DNA of 51,504 nucleotides, taken from assembly GCA_050011895.1 (NCBI GenBank), contig JBEKIF010000030.1, positions 1 through 51,504 of the forward strand. Direction: 5' to 3'. A model generated the notes under the pieces. It was given only the letters and a program-made list of their open reading frames with translations. It was not told where the DNA came from and did no database searches. Below, piece after piece: positions 25,412 through 34,330 of the stretch (position 1 is the stretch's first letter; each line of letters opens with the position of its first letter). The translations under genes were made by a program, and so were the position numbers. This DNA comes from DATBGO01 sp050011895. Its GTDB lineage: Bacteria; Actinomycetota; Actinomycetes; Streptosporangiales; Streptosporangiaceae.

Positions 25412-26566
25412 GTGACCGGGATGTCGTTCGAGTTCGCCACGGCCGGCCGGCTCATCGTGGGGCCCGGCCGGGCCGCCGAGTTTCCGGTGCTGCTGGCCGG
25501 GCTCGGGTCGCGGGCCCTGATCTGCACGGGCTCGCGCCCCGCCAGCCACGCCGGGCTGCTGGCGGAGGTGCGCCTGCCCGCCACAGTTATCCACGTGGAC
25601 CGCGAGCCAACGACCGAGTCGGCGCGGACGGCGGCCGCCACGGCCCGCGAGCACGGCGCCGACGTCGTCGCCGCGATCGGCGGCGGCAGCGTCATCGACC
25701 TGGCCAAGGCCGTGGCCATGCTGCTCGGCAACGGCGGGGACCCGCTGGACTACCTGGAGGTCATCGGCTCCGGCCGGAAAATCACCAAGCCCGCCGTCCC
25801 GCTGGTCGCGGTGCCCACCACCGCCGGCCCGGGGGCGGAAGTAACCGCCAACGCCGTGCTCGCCTCGCCAGCCCACCGGGTCAAGGCGAGCCTGCGCAGC
25901 GCCCTGATGATCCCGCGGGTCGCGATCGTCGACCCGCTGCTCACCCTCAGCTGCCCCCCGCCGGTCACCGCGGCCAGCGGGCTCGACGCGCTGACCCAGT
26001 GCCTGGAGCCGTTCGTCTCGGTCCGGGCGAACGCCCTGACGGACTGCCTCGCGGCGGCCGGGCTGCGGCACGCCGGGACCGGGCTGCGCCGGGCCTACGC
26101 TGACGGTGCGGACGTCGGGGCGCGCACCGACATGGCCCTGTGCAGCCTGCTCGGCGGGATGGCCCTGGCGAATGCGAAGCTCGGCGCGGTCCACGGGCTC
26201 GCCAGCGCCGTCGGCGGAGCCGCCGACGTCCCGCACGGCGCCGCGTGCGCCGCGCTGCTCGCGCCGGTCGTCGAGGCGAACGTGCGCGCCCTGCGATCCG
26301 CGCAGCCGGCCAGCCCTGCCCTGCCCCGGTACGCCGAAGCCGCGCGACTGCTCACCGGCGATCCCGGCGCCGCCATCGAGGACGGCATCGCCTGGATCCG
26401 TCAGACGGTCACCCAGCTGCGAGTTCCCCGGCTGCGTGAGTTCGGCCTGCGACCGGAGGACTTCGGTGACATCACCGCCAGCGCGATGAAGGCAAGCAGC
26501 ACTCAGGGCAACCCCGTCATCCTCGCCGAAAACGACCTGCGCGCGATCCTCAACGAAGCGGCATGA
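25412..26566 (+). CDS. iron-containing alcohol dehydrogenase
   Basis: Group III metal-dependent alcohol dehydrogenase of 384 residues; oxidises or reduces an alcohol/aldehyde or keto acid with NAD(P). The dinucleotide loop is AAIGGGSVIDLAKA (88-100); metal-site segments are GLDALTQCLEPF (Asp192, then Gln196 where classical members have His), AVHGLASAVGG and ADVPHGAACAALL. The Gln variant occurs in maleylacetate reductase-like and other members. GTG 25412 is used; ATG 25421 is an alternative. Translationally coupled to the ABM gene. Confidence 0.9.
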   Translation: MTGMSFEFATAGRLIVGPGRAAEFPVLLAGLGSRALICTGSRPASHAGLLAEVRLPATVIHVDREPTTESARTAAATAREHGADVVAAIGGGSVIDLAKAVAMLLGNGGDPLDYLEVIGSGRKITKPAVPLVAVPTTAGPGAEVTANAVLASPAHRVKASLRSALMIPRVAIVDPLLTLSCPPPVTAASGLDALTQCLEPFVSVRANALTDCLAAAGLRHAGTGLRRAYADGADVGARTDMALCSLLGGMALANAKLGAVHGLASAVGGAADVPHGAACAALLAPVVEANVRALRSAQPASPALPRYAEAARLLTGDPGAAIEDGIAWIRQTVTQLRVPRLREFGLRPEDFGDITASAMKASSTQGNPVILAENDLRAILNEAA

Positions 26567-26685
26567 GCTCGGAAGCAGGCCGGCCGCCATGGCCTGGCCG
26601 GCCTGCGATCCGGCAGGCGACCGTGCTGGCCCTGCCGAGGTGCAGGTTTTCAGCCGAACCCGACGGACCTCCTACTGTTAGAGAT

Positions 26686-27234
26686 GTGCTTACCGGACCC
26701 CGCTTGCGACAGGTGGCCGTGGTGGCGCACGACTGCGGGCCGGTGGCCGACGCGCTACGGCGGGCGTTCGGCTGGCAGCAGCCATTCCGCGATCCGGGGG
26801 TGGGAGAGTTCGGCCTGACCAACGCGGAGTCGTGGAGGTGGGCGGGCCCGTCGTGGACGGGGCAGGTGCCCGGGTATGTTCCTGGTGGCATCAGCGGATT
26901 GACGATCGAGGTCAAGGACCCGTCCGCCGCGGCACAGCGCTGGGCGGCGGTGCTCGGGGTGTCCGCGGGCAGCGATGGGAGCACCCCGGTAGTACAGCTC
27001 TCCTCGGGCCAGCAGTTGCGGTTCACGCCGGCGGAGGCCGGTCACGGCGAGGGAATCACCGCAGTGATCATCGCCGGGCTGCCCGGCGGCCGGCCGCTAG
27101 AGATCGGCGGGGTCCGCTTCGCCGGCGAGGGTGCCGGAGGCGGTGCTGACCACTGCTTTCGCCCGGGTTGCGTTCGCCGGAGACTATGGCGGGACCTGGT
27201 TTCTCACTCAGCTGGTGGGCAGCGGCAAAGCTAA
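26686..27234 (+). CDS. VOC/glyoxalase-domain protein, internally deleted and 3'-disrupted
   Basis: The GTG at 26686 opens a protein reading RLRQVAVVAHDCGPVADALRRAFGW, typical of actinobacterial VOC-superfamily proteins with two repeats. After GEFGLTNA the sequence jumps to ESWRWAGPSW and IAGLTIEV-type residues, skipping the substrate-binding middle of the family, so about 80-100 residues seem to be missing in frame. The homologous part ends at EIGGVRFAGE near 27130; the remaining ~35 codons are out-of-frame reading of an enoyl-CoA hydratase fragment. Probably non-functional or altered. About 182 residues as read. Confidence 0.5.
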   Translation: MLTGPRLRQVAVVAHDCGPVADALRRAFGWQQPFRDPGVGEFGLTNAESWRWAGPSWTGQVPGYVPGGISGLTIEVKDPSAAAQRWAAVLGVSAGSDGSTPVVQLSSGQQLRFTPAEAGHGEGITAVIIAGLPGGRPLEIGGVRFAGEGAGGGADHCFRPGCVRRRLWRDLVSHSAGGQRQS

Positions 27235-27559
27235 AGAGCTCTACTACTTCTCTGAGCGGCTGAGCGCCGAGAACGCCAAACGGCTCGGGATCGTCAACGC
27301 CATCTTCCCGTCGGCAGACTTCGAGCGGGAGGTCATGGCGCGGGCTCGGCGGCTGGCCGAGGGGCCGTCGATCGCTTACCGCTACATGATCGCTTACCGC
27401 TACATGAAGGAGAACCTGAACCGGGCCGTGTCCGGCGAGCTGGGTGACTGCATGGACCTCGAAGTGACGCACCATCTGCACACCGCGCTCACCGAGGACC
27501 ATCGCGAGGCCACCCAGGCCTTCGTGGACAAGCGTGAACCGCGCTTCCGCGGCCGGTAG
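27131..27559 (+). pseudogene. enoyl-CoA hydratase C-terminal fragment
   Basis: The frame reads TTAFARVAFAGDYGGTWFLTQLVGSGKAKELYYFSERLSAENAKRLGIVN and ends in the normal C-terminus (HREATQAFVDKREPRFRGR) of crotonase-family enzymes. The first half, including the first oxyanion-hole segment, is missing; the fragment abuts the VOC gene. A perfect 18-bp tandem duplication (ATCGCTTACCGCTACATG twice, about 27371-27406) doubles IAYRYM. The second-half catalytic segment FAGDYGG is present, but without the first half the protein cannot be an active hydratase. Confidence 0.75.
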
Positions 27560-27631
27560 CTCGCTACAGCTGGCTTCGAGAGGAGCACCGTCGCGGCGAG
27601 CGTCACCGGACCCCGGCAGGACATGGCGAGG

Positions 27632-27712
27632 GCGCCCCGCCGTCCCGGGCCGGCGGGGCGCGCTCTTGGGCTCCTCCCGGCCTGGCCAGGCAGCCAGGCG
27701 CCGGGAGGAGCC
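27632..27712. terminator. two consecutive strong hairpins between convergent units
   Basis: GCGCCCCGCCG (27632-27642) pairs with CGGCGGGGCGC (27651-27661), 11 bp, loop of eight. Then GGCTCCTCCCGGC (27669-27681) pairs with GCCGGGAGGAGCC (27700-27712), 13 bp, with a further inner CCTGGC/GCCAGG pairing. They lie between the plus-strand enoyl-CoA hydratase fragment and the end of the minus-strand membrane protein gene, so they probably terminate both. Confidence 0.75.
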
Positions 27713-27800
27713 ACCTCCAATGTCACCCGCGAACCTGACCACCCGCTGCACAGTTGCTGGAGGTGGTCTGCACAGTTGCCGAGGAGCCCTTCGGCAAAGC

Positions 27801-30248
27801 TCACAGGTACTCTCTTTTCCGCATCCAAACGAGGGTGATCCAGCCCCAGATGGGCGGCAGGTACGACGTGAACAGGCGCTGGATGAAGACCGCGGCAGTG
27901 GCATCGGACTCCGAGACGCCGGCCGCGGTGAGGCCGAGGATCAGGCCGGCTTCCACCACTCCCATGCCGCCGGGCGACGGCGAGATGCCGCCGATGATCC
28001 CGGCCACCGTGATGACCACGATCAGGGTGGGAAGCCGGAGATGATCGCCGAAGGCCCGCAGCGAAACGGACAGGGCCATGGCCACGACCAGCTCCTGGGC
28101 AAACGAGCCGCCCACCAGCAACACCAGCTTGCGCGGAGAACGGGCCACCTCCTTGAGGTTGCCCCAGATGGCGCGCACCCTGGGACGCACCTGCTCGGCG
28201 GCCAGCCTGCGGAACCTGGGCACGGCCAGCGCGAGGCCGACCACCAAGCCGACCAGCACCACCACCGCCAAGATGATCCACACCAGTTTCGAGTCCCCGC
28301 CTGACTCGGGGGTGACCTCGAGGTGGATGGACCCCCAGGCGAACGGCAATGAAATCCCGAACAGCACCGCGATGGCGATCCAGCTGGCGGTGGCCATGAT
28401 GGCACCCGAGCTCAGCGCCACCGATGCGTCGTAGCCCTGCTGCTGGAAGAAGCGCACCCGGGTGGCGAAGACTGCCGCTGTCCCGCCGGCCAGCGCACTG
28501 AATGAGTTGGCGACCTCGACAGCCACCACTCGCCCGAACGGAAGTGCCCCGGCCACGCTGCCGATGCCCTCGACGGCCGACGCCACGTAGGCCAGCTGGG
28601 CCAGGACGAACGCCGCGATGACCCAGAGCCAATCGGCCCCGAGCACAGTGTCGAAGGACTTGGAGACATCGATGAGCACCCCGATGAGGGCCCAGCCGCC
28701 GATGAGCGTGCCGACCACCATGATCAACGTCGGCCAGCTCACCCGGCGCGGCTCCACTAGCTTCGGCACGTCGATCGACTTGGCCTGGGCGGCTCGCTGA
28801 CGGACATCCTCCAAGAGCCCGCGTTTGCCTCTCAGGCCCCGGCTGAGCGCGGGATCGAGCCCGGCCTTGCGCAGATGCTGGAGGGCACCTGCTAGCACCT
28901 CCGGGGTGAGACACCTTGCCGCGCAGCCGGCGGCTCGTTCGGCGCCTGCCACCACGGCCGTCGCCGCTATGGCACCAGCCAGGTCGCGATCGAGCTGGTC
29001 CGGCGAAGCGTTAGCTGTGGCGTTGCGGAAGTCCGCCAATACCGTGGTCTCAGCTGCCGGATCGACCAGCAGGACGTCACCGCTGATGGCGCCGTGCGCG
29101 ATGCGCGCCCGCCGGAGAGTCAGGAGCTGACGATAGAGGTCGTCGAGGGTGGCGTCACTGATGCCGGTGGCATCAGCCTCGGACAGCGCCATCCCGGCCG
29201 GCAAGCGGTAGACGAGCAGCGCGTCGTCGGATGGTCCAGCGGTTCCCGCCTCGACGATCTCGGGCACGGCCACGCCCAGCTGGCCTGCCCGCATGGTGAG
29301 GTAGGCCTCGTGCTCGACCTGCTGAAGCCGGGTGAGCGTAAGGCTAGGTCCGGAGTCACGGTAGAGCAGGAACCGGCCCGCCTTGGTGAGCAGCTTGGCG
29401 TCGGCTGCGTCCCGGCCGTACACCGCTACGCCGATGCGCTCGCCGGAAGATTCTGCCTGGCACGTCTCGGTTGCCTCGTACTTCGCCACCCCCCAGACCT
29501 GCCGTCTCACCGGCCGCACGTTGCTCGAGCGGATGCCGAGCTCATCGAGCAGCGCCCGGACATCATCGGTCGACGGCAGGCCGAGCGGTGAGCCGAAGAT
29601 GAGCCGGACCGCCGCGGTCACCCCCCAGCCGATGGCCAGGCTCCCGAGGACGTTGACGGGAAGCCCGTGACCTCCCACAGCCGAGGCCAAAGCCACCAGG
29701 GCGATGAAGACCTCGATGATGCGCTGCAAGCCCCGCGCCAGATAGGGCAGCGCCGCCGTGGCGACCGCCATGAAGACAGCGATCTGGAGGACCGGGAAAC
29801 GCAGGTAGTAGCCGTGGATCAGCACTCCGGTTGGCCTGCCGCCGCGGCTTCCGAGCAAACGGGCGAGGATCCCGCTCACCGCCGCCGTGCCGGCGGCGCT
29901 CAGCGCGATGTCGCGCGCCATCGCCCAGCGGCGCGCGATCAGGGCCAGCGCCAGCAGCACGATCGTGACGCCGAATGCACCAGCGTCGTAGACCACCGTC
30001 ACCAGCCAGGTGATGCTCCGCGGCGGCGGATGGATGACCTGGATGATGGCCCGGTCGATGCGGGAGTTGTAGCGGATGGCGATGAGGCAACAGACGAGGG
30101 CGAGGATGGCGCTGGCCAGGCGCGCTCCGTCGCTTCCGCGTCGACGTCGTTGGCCGTCGCCGACTGGAGCGAACATGATCGAGCGCCAGCCACTCAGGAG
30201 TCGTGCCTCGGCGACAGAGCCCGCGCTCTTCGTGGCGTCTTCAGCCAT
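27801..30248 (-). CDS. three-module membrane protein: PAP2-like / kinase-like / AglD-UPF0104
   Basis: A protein of 815 residues. The N-terminal third (about 45-230) has five or six hydrophobic helices resembling a PAP2-type membrane domain. The middle (about 240-480) is kinase-like: LLTKAGRFLLYRDSGPSLTLTRLQQVEHEAYL, VPEIVEAG, LLVYRLPAG, HGAISGDVLLVDP and VLADF. The catalytic loop lacks the usual Asp after HG, so it may be a pseudokinase. The last third is the AglD/lysylphosphatidylglycerol synthase flippase-like domain (UPF0104), with NSFSALAGGTAAVFATRV and GIIGGISPSPGGMGVVEAGL. Related actinobacterial proteins probably handle lipid-linked or glycan substrates; the function is unproven. ATG 30248 is the most upstream start giving a sensible N-terminus. 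Confidence 0.75.
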   Translation of the reverse strand: MAEDATKSAGSVAEARLLSGWRSIMFAPVGDGQRRRRGSDGARLASAILALVCCLIAIRYNSRIDRAIIQVIHPPPRSITWLVTVVYDAGAFGVTIVLLALALIARRWAMARDIALSAAGTAAVSGILARLLGSRGGRPTGVLIHGYYLRFPVLQIAVFMAVATAALPYLARGLQRIIEVFIALVALASAVGGHGLPVNVLGSLAIGWGVTAAVRLIFGSPLGLPSTDDVRALLDELGIRSSNVRPVRRQVWGVAKYEATETCQAESSGERIGVAVYGRDAADAKLLTKAGRFLLYRDSGPSLTLTRLQQVEHEAYLTMRAGQLGVAVPEIVEAGTAGPSDDALLVYRLPAGMALSEADATGISDATLDDLYRQLLTLRRARIAHGAISGDVLLVDPAAETTVLADFRNATANASPDQLDRDLAGAIAATAVVAGAERAAGCAARCLTPEVLAGALQHLRKAGLDPALSRGLRGKRGLLEDVRQRAAQAKSIDVPKLVEPRRVSWPTLIMVVGTLIGGWALIGVLIDVSKSFDTVLGADWLWVIAAFVLAQLAYVASAVEGIGSVAGALPFGRVVAVEVANSFSALAGGTAAVFATRVRFFQQQGYDASVALSSGAIMATASWIAIAVLFGISLPFAWGSIHLEVTPESGGDSKLVWIILAVVVLVGLVVGLALAVPRFRRLAAEQVRPRVRAIWGNLKEVARSPRKLVLLVGGSFAQELVVAMALSVSLRAFGDHLRLPTLIVVITVAGIIGGISPSPGGMGVVEAGLILGLTAAGVSESDATAAVFIQRLFTSYLPPIWGWITLVWMRKREYL

Positions 30249-30449
30249 GCAGGACCAACTGCCTCTCGAGGGCCTGCCGGGCCCAGCGTCGATCCACTGT
30301 AACGGCGGGCTCCGCTTCGCTGGGATGCAGCTGGTCCCTGTCACGTCCGCGCCACGGGCGGAGCGGTCAACCGGAGGAGGACCCGCCCGACCCGGCCCGG
30401 CACCGGCGATGCGAAACCGTGGAAGCAATGCGGATTCCCGGCGCGGCGC

Positions 30450-30698
30450 TCACGGGGTCACCGCCGCGTCGATGACGTCCAGCAGCGACTCCAGGTGACC
30501 CTGGGCCTGGCCGACCAGGTACATGGCGCGGGGCAGGTCGGTGCCCGCGGCGCGGCCGTCCAGCTCGGTCAGGAACTGGCGGGCCCGCTCGACATCCAGC
30601 CTGGCCAGCCGGCGCAGCCGGGGCCGCCCGGGGCTGCCGGGCGGGTCGCCGGGCTGAACGGCGCGGAGCCGCCGGGTGTGCGGGATCGTTTCGTGCAT
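30450..30698 (-). CDS. hypothetical small protein
   Basis: An 82-residue reading frame with a basic N-terminal half (RRLRAVQPG...RRLARLDVERARQFL) and an acidic, helical C-terminal half (YLVGQAQGHLESLLDVIDAAV). ATG 30698 follows AAGGAGG at ten bases, the main support for it being real. No family recognised. A 22-bp palindrome and a repeat of part of it lie just upstream, where the promoter should be. Confidence 0.45.
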   Translation of the reverse strand: MHETIPHTRRLRAVQPGDPPGSPGRPRLRRLARLDVERARQFLTELDGRAAGTDLPRAMYLVGQAQGHLESLLDVIDAAVTP

Positions 30699-30719
30699 AG
30701 TTGCTCGGCCTCCTTGCAA

Positions 30720-30765
30720 GCTCAGGGCCTAGGCCCTGAGCCGGAAAGGTTCAGGGCCTAGGCCC
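30720..30765. promoter_or_regulatory. 22-bp perfect palindrome plus a repeated core, candidate operator
   Basis: Bases 30720-30741 form a perfect palindrome centred on CCTAGG, with core AGGGCCTAGGCCCT. The 15-mer TCAGGGCCTAGGCCC recurs at 30751-30765, 29 bp on. They lie between the small hypothetical gene (start 30698) and the 3' end of the HtrA-like gene (30830), immediately upstream of the small gene. Tandem palindromes at this spacing suggest a dimeric repressor or activator site; a terminator for the protease gene is the other reading, given the ability to form an 11-bp hairpin. Confidence 0.55.
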
Positions 30766-30829
30766 GCTGTGGTGCTCGGCCGGCCGCGGCTTTGGGCTGC
30801 GCCCGGGACTTACGGGTACGCCGACGGTG

Positions 30830-32107
30830 TCAGCTAGCGGGGCCGGCGGTGAGGCCGACAGTGGCGGTCTGGGACTGGCCGAACTGGTCTGTCCAGCTAA
30901 TGCTGATCTTGTCGCCAGGGTGGTAGCTCCCCAGCACCGCCTGGATGTCCGAGGAGGACGTGACGGTGTGGCCAGCGACCGCGGTGATCTGGTCACCCGC
31001 GGTCAGGCCCGCCTGGGCGGCTGCTGATCCGGGCACGACTCCGGCGATAGTGACGCCGCTGCTGGTTGCGCCGCCGCCGTAGCTACCGCCATCGCCGCCG
31101 TAGCTACCGTAGCCGCCGTAGCTACCGTAGCCGCCGCCGAAACCGCCGTAGCCGCCGCTGCCGCTGGTGCCCGAGGAGGAGGTCTCCACGCCGAGGAACG
31201 CGGTGCCGCCGAGGTGCGCGGCGGACGACGGCGTGCCTGCCTCGATCTGGCTGGCGATCGAGGATGCCTCGGTGATAGGAATGGCGAACGCCTGGGTCTG
31301 TGCTGGCGTTTGCCCGCCCTGCTGCTGATAGCCGGCGGTGGAGGTGCCGGTGGAGGCAGCGGTGTCCATGCCGATGACCTGCCCGTAGGTGTTAACCAGC
31401 GGCCCGCCGGAATCGCCGGGCTGGATTCCGGCGTTGTGGCCGATCAGCCCGGTCAGTTGCTCAGCGGTGCCCGACGACTCATCGGAGGCGGTAATCGACT
31501 GGTCGAGGCCGGTAACCGTCCCGGTGGCCACCGATGGGGTGCCGCCCTTGCCGCCGGCGTTACCGAGCGCGATCACCTTCTGGCCGGTCTGCGGACTGGA
31601 GGAGCCGAGGGTGACTGTCCGAAGCCCGGAGGCGCCCACAAGCTGCAGCACCGCGACGTCATGGCTCTTGTCGTAGCCGACGACCCTGGCGGTATAGGTG
31701 CGCCCGTTCCCCACGTCGGTGGCCTTGATCGAGGTTGCACCGTCGATCACGTGGTTGTTCGTCAGCACCTCACCGGTGGTGGTCAGCACCATCCCGGTGC
31801 CGGCCGCGGCGCCGCTCTGATATCCGAGCGTGGACACCACATCAACCAGGCCCGGGTCGACGCTCGACGCGACCTGCGACGTGGTCATCACGGTGGCGCC
31901 CATCGCATCCGCCGCGCCCAGCCCCGCGAATACCAGCGCAGCCGCCCCGACCGACGCGCCAGCCAGCAACGCAGGGCGCCGCCACGGCCGGCTGCGCCGC
32001 TTATCCTCCCGGCTGCCTGGCGCGCCCGGGCCGCCCGGCCCCCCGCCCGTCCCGTCGCCCTGCTCCGGTCCCGGGCTGCTAACGCCCGGCTCGTCGATCG
32101 TGCCCAT
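30830..32107 (-). CDS. HtrA/DegP-like serine protease with PDZ domain
   Basis: Membrane-anchored trypsin-like protease of 425 residues. A cytoplasmic Gly/Pro-rich N-terminus with basic RRSRPWRR is followed by one transmembrane helix (about 46-66). The protease domain lies outside, with His119 in TNNHVI, Asp150 in KSHDVAVLQL and Ser233 in GDSGGPLVNTYG. A C-terminal PDZ domain (FLGVE..., VTIAGVVPGSAAAQAGLTAGDQI) binds unfolded or specific peptides. A 32-residue Gly/Tyr/Ser repeat (about 315-346) is inserted after the first PDZ strand, which is unusual. The start has AAGGAG upstream. Probably in envelope quality control or stress response. Confidence 0.88.
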   Translation of the reverse strand: MGTIDEPGVSSPGPEQGDGTGGGPGGPGAPGSREDKRRSRPWRRPALLAGASVGAAALVFAGLGAADAMGATVMTTSQVASSVDPGLVDVVSTLGYQSGAAAGTGMVLTTTGEVLTNNHVIDGATSIKATDVGNGRTYTARVVGYDKSHDVAVLQLVGASGLRTVTLGSSSPQTGQKVIALGNAGGKGGTPSVATGTVTGLDQSITASDESSGTAEQLTGLIGHNAGIQPGDSGGPLVNTYGQVIGMDTAASTGTSTAGYQQQGGQTPAQTQAFAIPITEASSIASQIEAGTPSSAAHLGGTAFLGVETSSSGTSGSGGYGGFGGGYGSYGGYGSYGGDGGSYGGGATSSGVTIAGVVPGSAAAQAGLTAGDQITAVAGHTVTSSSDIQAVLGSYHPGDKISISWTDQFGQSQTATVGLTAGPAS

Positions 32108-32317
32108 CTGGGATCCGCTCCTTCAGGTCTTCATCCGGTTGCCTGTACGTCATAGTCGGGCGCCAACCTGGAGGAGTGCTCCAAACGCGTTAGATGCCTG
32201 CTTACGTTTTCCTGAAAGTTCACTGACCGTCATGGCTGGCACCGATACGGCTCGATCGCCCGGCCCGATCACGCTCTGCGGCTCACTCTTGCTACGCCGC
32301 CGACGCCCGGAGACGAT

Positions 32318-33919
32318 ATGGCCATGACCGACAGACCCAGAACGCCTTCACCGGCCGGTGTCTCCGACGCCCCGCTCACCCCGCTGTCCTTCCTGGAGCG
32401 CAGCGCACGCGTCTGGGCCAACAGGACGGCTGTGCGCGATGGTGGCCGGTCGTGGACCTACGCGGAGCATGCGGAACGAGTCCGGCGCGCGGCCAGTGCC
32501 CTTCGCCGCACGTTCGAGATAGACGCCGGTGACCGTGTCGCAACACTGCTGCCGAACGTGGCCGGGATGCTGGAACTTCACTACGCCGTGCCGGGCGCCG
32601 GGGCAGTACTGGTGCCGCTCAACTCCCGGCTAACAGCCGGCGACTACGCCTACATCCTGGGCCACTCCGGAGCCCGGCTCGTCATAGCCGACATCCAGCT
32701 GAGGGAGCCGCTCGAGACGGCGCTGGCGAGCATGCCGCCGCCATGCCCCCGCGTGGTGTGGCTTGATTCCGCCGATCCGGACCAGTGCGGGTACGAGGAA
32801 CTCATCTCCTCCGGCGAAGCCGGGCCGCTGGCGCGGCCCACCGACGAGCGGGCGCTGCTGTCCATCAACTACACCTCCGGCACCACGGGACAGCCGAAAG
32901 GCGTCATGACCTCCCACCGCGGCGCCTACCTGCACAGCCTCGGGGTGATCGCTGAGGCCGGTCTCACCCCCCGCAGCGGCTATCTCTGGACGCTGCCGAT
33001 GTTTCATTGCAACGGCTGGGCCTACACCTGGGCGGTCACCGCAACCGGCGCGACTCATCTGTGCCTGCCCAAGGTCGACCCGGAGGCGATCTGGGAGTCC
33101 ATCGGCGACGGCGCGGTGACCCATCTGTGCGCCGCGCCGACTGTGGTCACCATGATGCTCGAGTCCGGCTCCGCCGCGCCCTGCCAGCCGCCGGTCCGGT
33201 TGTTCATCGGCGGAGCGCCGCCCTCCCCCGCGCTGCTGACCAAGGCCTCCAAGCTCAACATCGAGATCACGCACCTCTACGGCCTCACCGAGACCTACGG
33301 CCCGCTCGCCGTGTGCGCGTGGAATCCCGACTGGGATGTGCTTTCCAGCGACGACCAGGCCGTGCGGAAAGCCCGCCAGGGCGTCGGAACAATCGTGAGC
33401 GAGCAGATCCGCGTCGTCGGCTCCGCGATGCGTGACGTGCCAGCCGACGGCGCGACACTCGGAGAAGTCGTCATGCGCGGCAATAACGTGATGCTCGGGT
33501 ACTACCGTGACCCCGACGCTACCCGGGAAGCATTCGCCGGTGGCTGGTTTCATTCTGGTGATCTCGCCGTCATGCACCCGGACGGGTATGTGGAGCTGCG
33601 CGACCGCCTCAAGGACATCATCATCTCCGGCGGAGAGAACATCGCGACGATCGAGATCGAGCAGGCGCTTAGCGCCCATCCAGCAGTATCCGAGGCCGCC
33701 GTTGTCGCCGCACCAGATCAGCGCTGGGGCGAAGTCCCTGCCGCCTTCATCACGCTCTGCAAGGGTGAACACGTCGACACCGATGAGCTGCGCGACTTCG
33801 CCCGCGGCCGCCTCGCCGGATTCAAGGTGCCCAAGCGCCTCGAGATCATGGACGAGCTGCCCAAGACCAGCACCGGCAAGATCCAGAAATACCTGCTGCG
33901 TGACCGCCTGCGCACCTAA
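32318..33919 (+). CDS. acyl-CoA synthetase (AMP-binding, AlkK-like)
   Basis: Adenylate-forming enzyme of 533 residues that activates a carboxylic acid to its CoA thioester. The P-loop is YTSGTTGQPKG (185-195); later come LPMFHCNGW, the A5 motif HLYGLTETYGP, the A7 segment FHSGDLAVMHPDGYVELRDRLKD, GGENIATIEIE and the catalytic Lys in PKTSTGKIQK. LPMFHCNGW is typical of AlkK-type medium-chain or DddD/DMSP-related synthetases. Start ATG 32318, with another ATG six bases on. It diverges from the HtrA gene across 210 bases. Confidence 0.92.
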   Translation: MAMTDRPRTPSPAGVSDAPLTPLSFLERSARVWANRTAVRDGGRSWTYAEHAERVRRAASALRRTFEIDAGDRVATLLPNVAGMLELHYAVPGAGAVLVPLNSRLTAGDYAYILGHSGARLVIADIQLREPLETALASMPPPCPRVVWLDSADPDQCGYEELISSGEAGPLARPTDERALLSINYTSGTTGQPKGVMTSHRGAYLHSLGVIAEAGLTPRSGYLWTLPMFHCNGWAYTWAVTATGATHLCLPKVDPEAIWESIGDGAVTHLCAAPTVVTMMLESGSAAPCQPPVRLFIGGAPPSPALLTKASKLNIEITHLYGLTETYGPLAVCAWNPDWDVLSSDDQAVRKARQGVGTIVSEQIRVVGSAMRDVPADGATLGEVVMRGNNVMLGYYRDPDATREAFAGGWFHSGDLAVMHPDGYVELRDRLKDIIISGGENIATIEIEQALSAHPAVSEAAVVAAPDQRWGEVPAAFITLCKGEHVDTDELRDFARGRLAGFKVPKRLEIMDELPKTSTGKIQKYLLRDRLRT

Positions 33920-34330
33920 CGGCCCAGCACGGCAGCAAGCTCGGGCCGGACGTCAGCCCACTACCGTGGTCGTCGAGCAGGTGCCGCACCTGTGCGTTCT
34001 CGGCTTGTTTCCGGCTCCATGACCAGCGGCACCTCATCGCCGGCCGATCGGGGCCTGCTGCCCCAGCGCCGCGATCCAGGGTCGAGGAGGCGATCCGGCC
34101 GACTGCCTAACGCCGTACACTGTCGTGGAAGGCAGGCCGGATGCCGGGCCAGTAAGGGCACTGGCAAGGATCCCTGGGGGAGCCTGTGGCCTCCTTTGAT
34201 GCCCGGCCGCATCGTGCCCTGGCCGGCCTTCGCCGGGCCGCCGGTGAGCTGGGCGAAGAGCGTGGGAGGCGTATTACATGGCTCAGCAGGGTCAGAGCGG
34301 CGCAGCTGCGCTGCCAGCCGCCCGAAAGTC
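33920..34330. other. intergenic region, no gene recognised
   Basis: About 410 bases before the pterin-type operon. Reading frames on both strands are compositionally odd and match no family I know. A -10-like TACACT lies at 34116-34121, 210 bases before the operon, but no matching -35 is evident. A structured leader is possible; none was recognised. Confidence 0.4.

Noticed and set aside
31066..31170. Short repeated units resembling a CRISPR-like or minisatellite array
   Set aside because: The repeats are coding (Gly/Tyr codons in the PDZ domain) without spacers of regular size; no cas genes are present.
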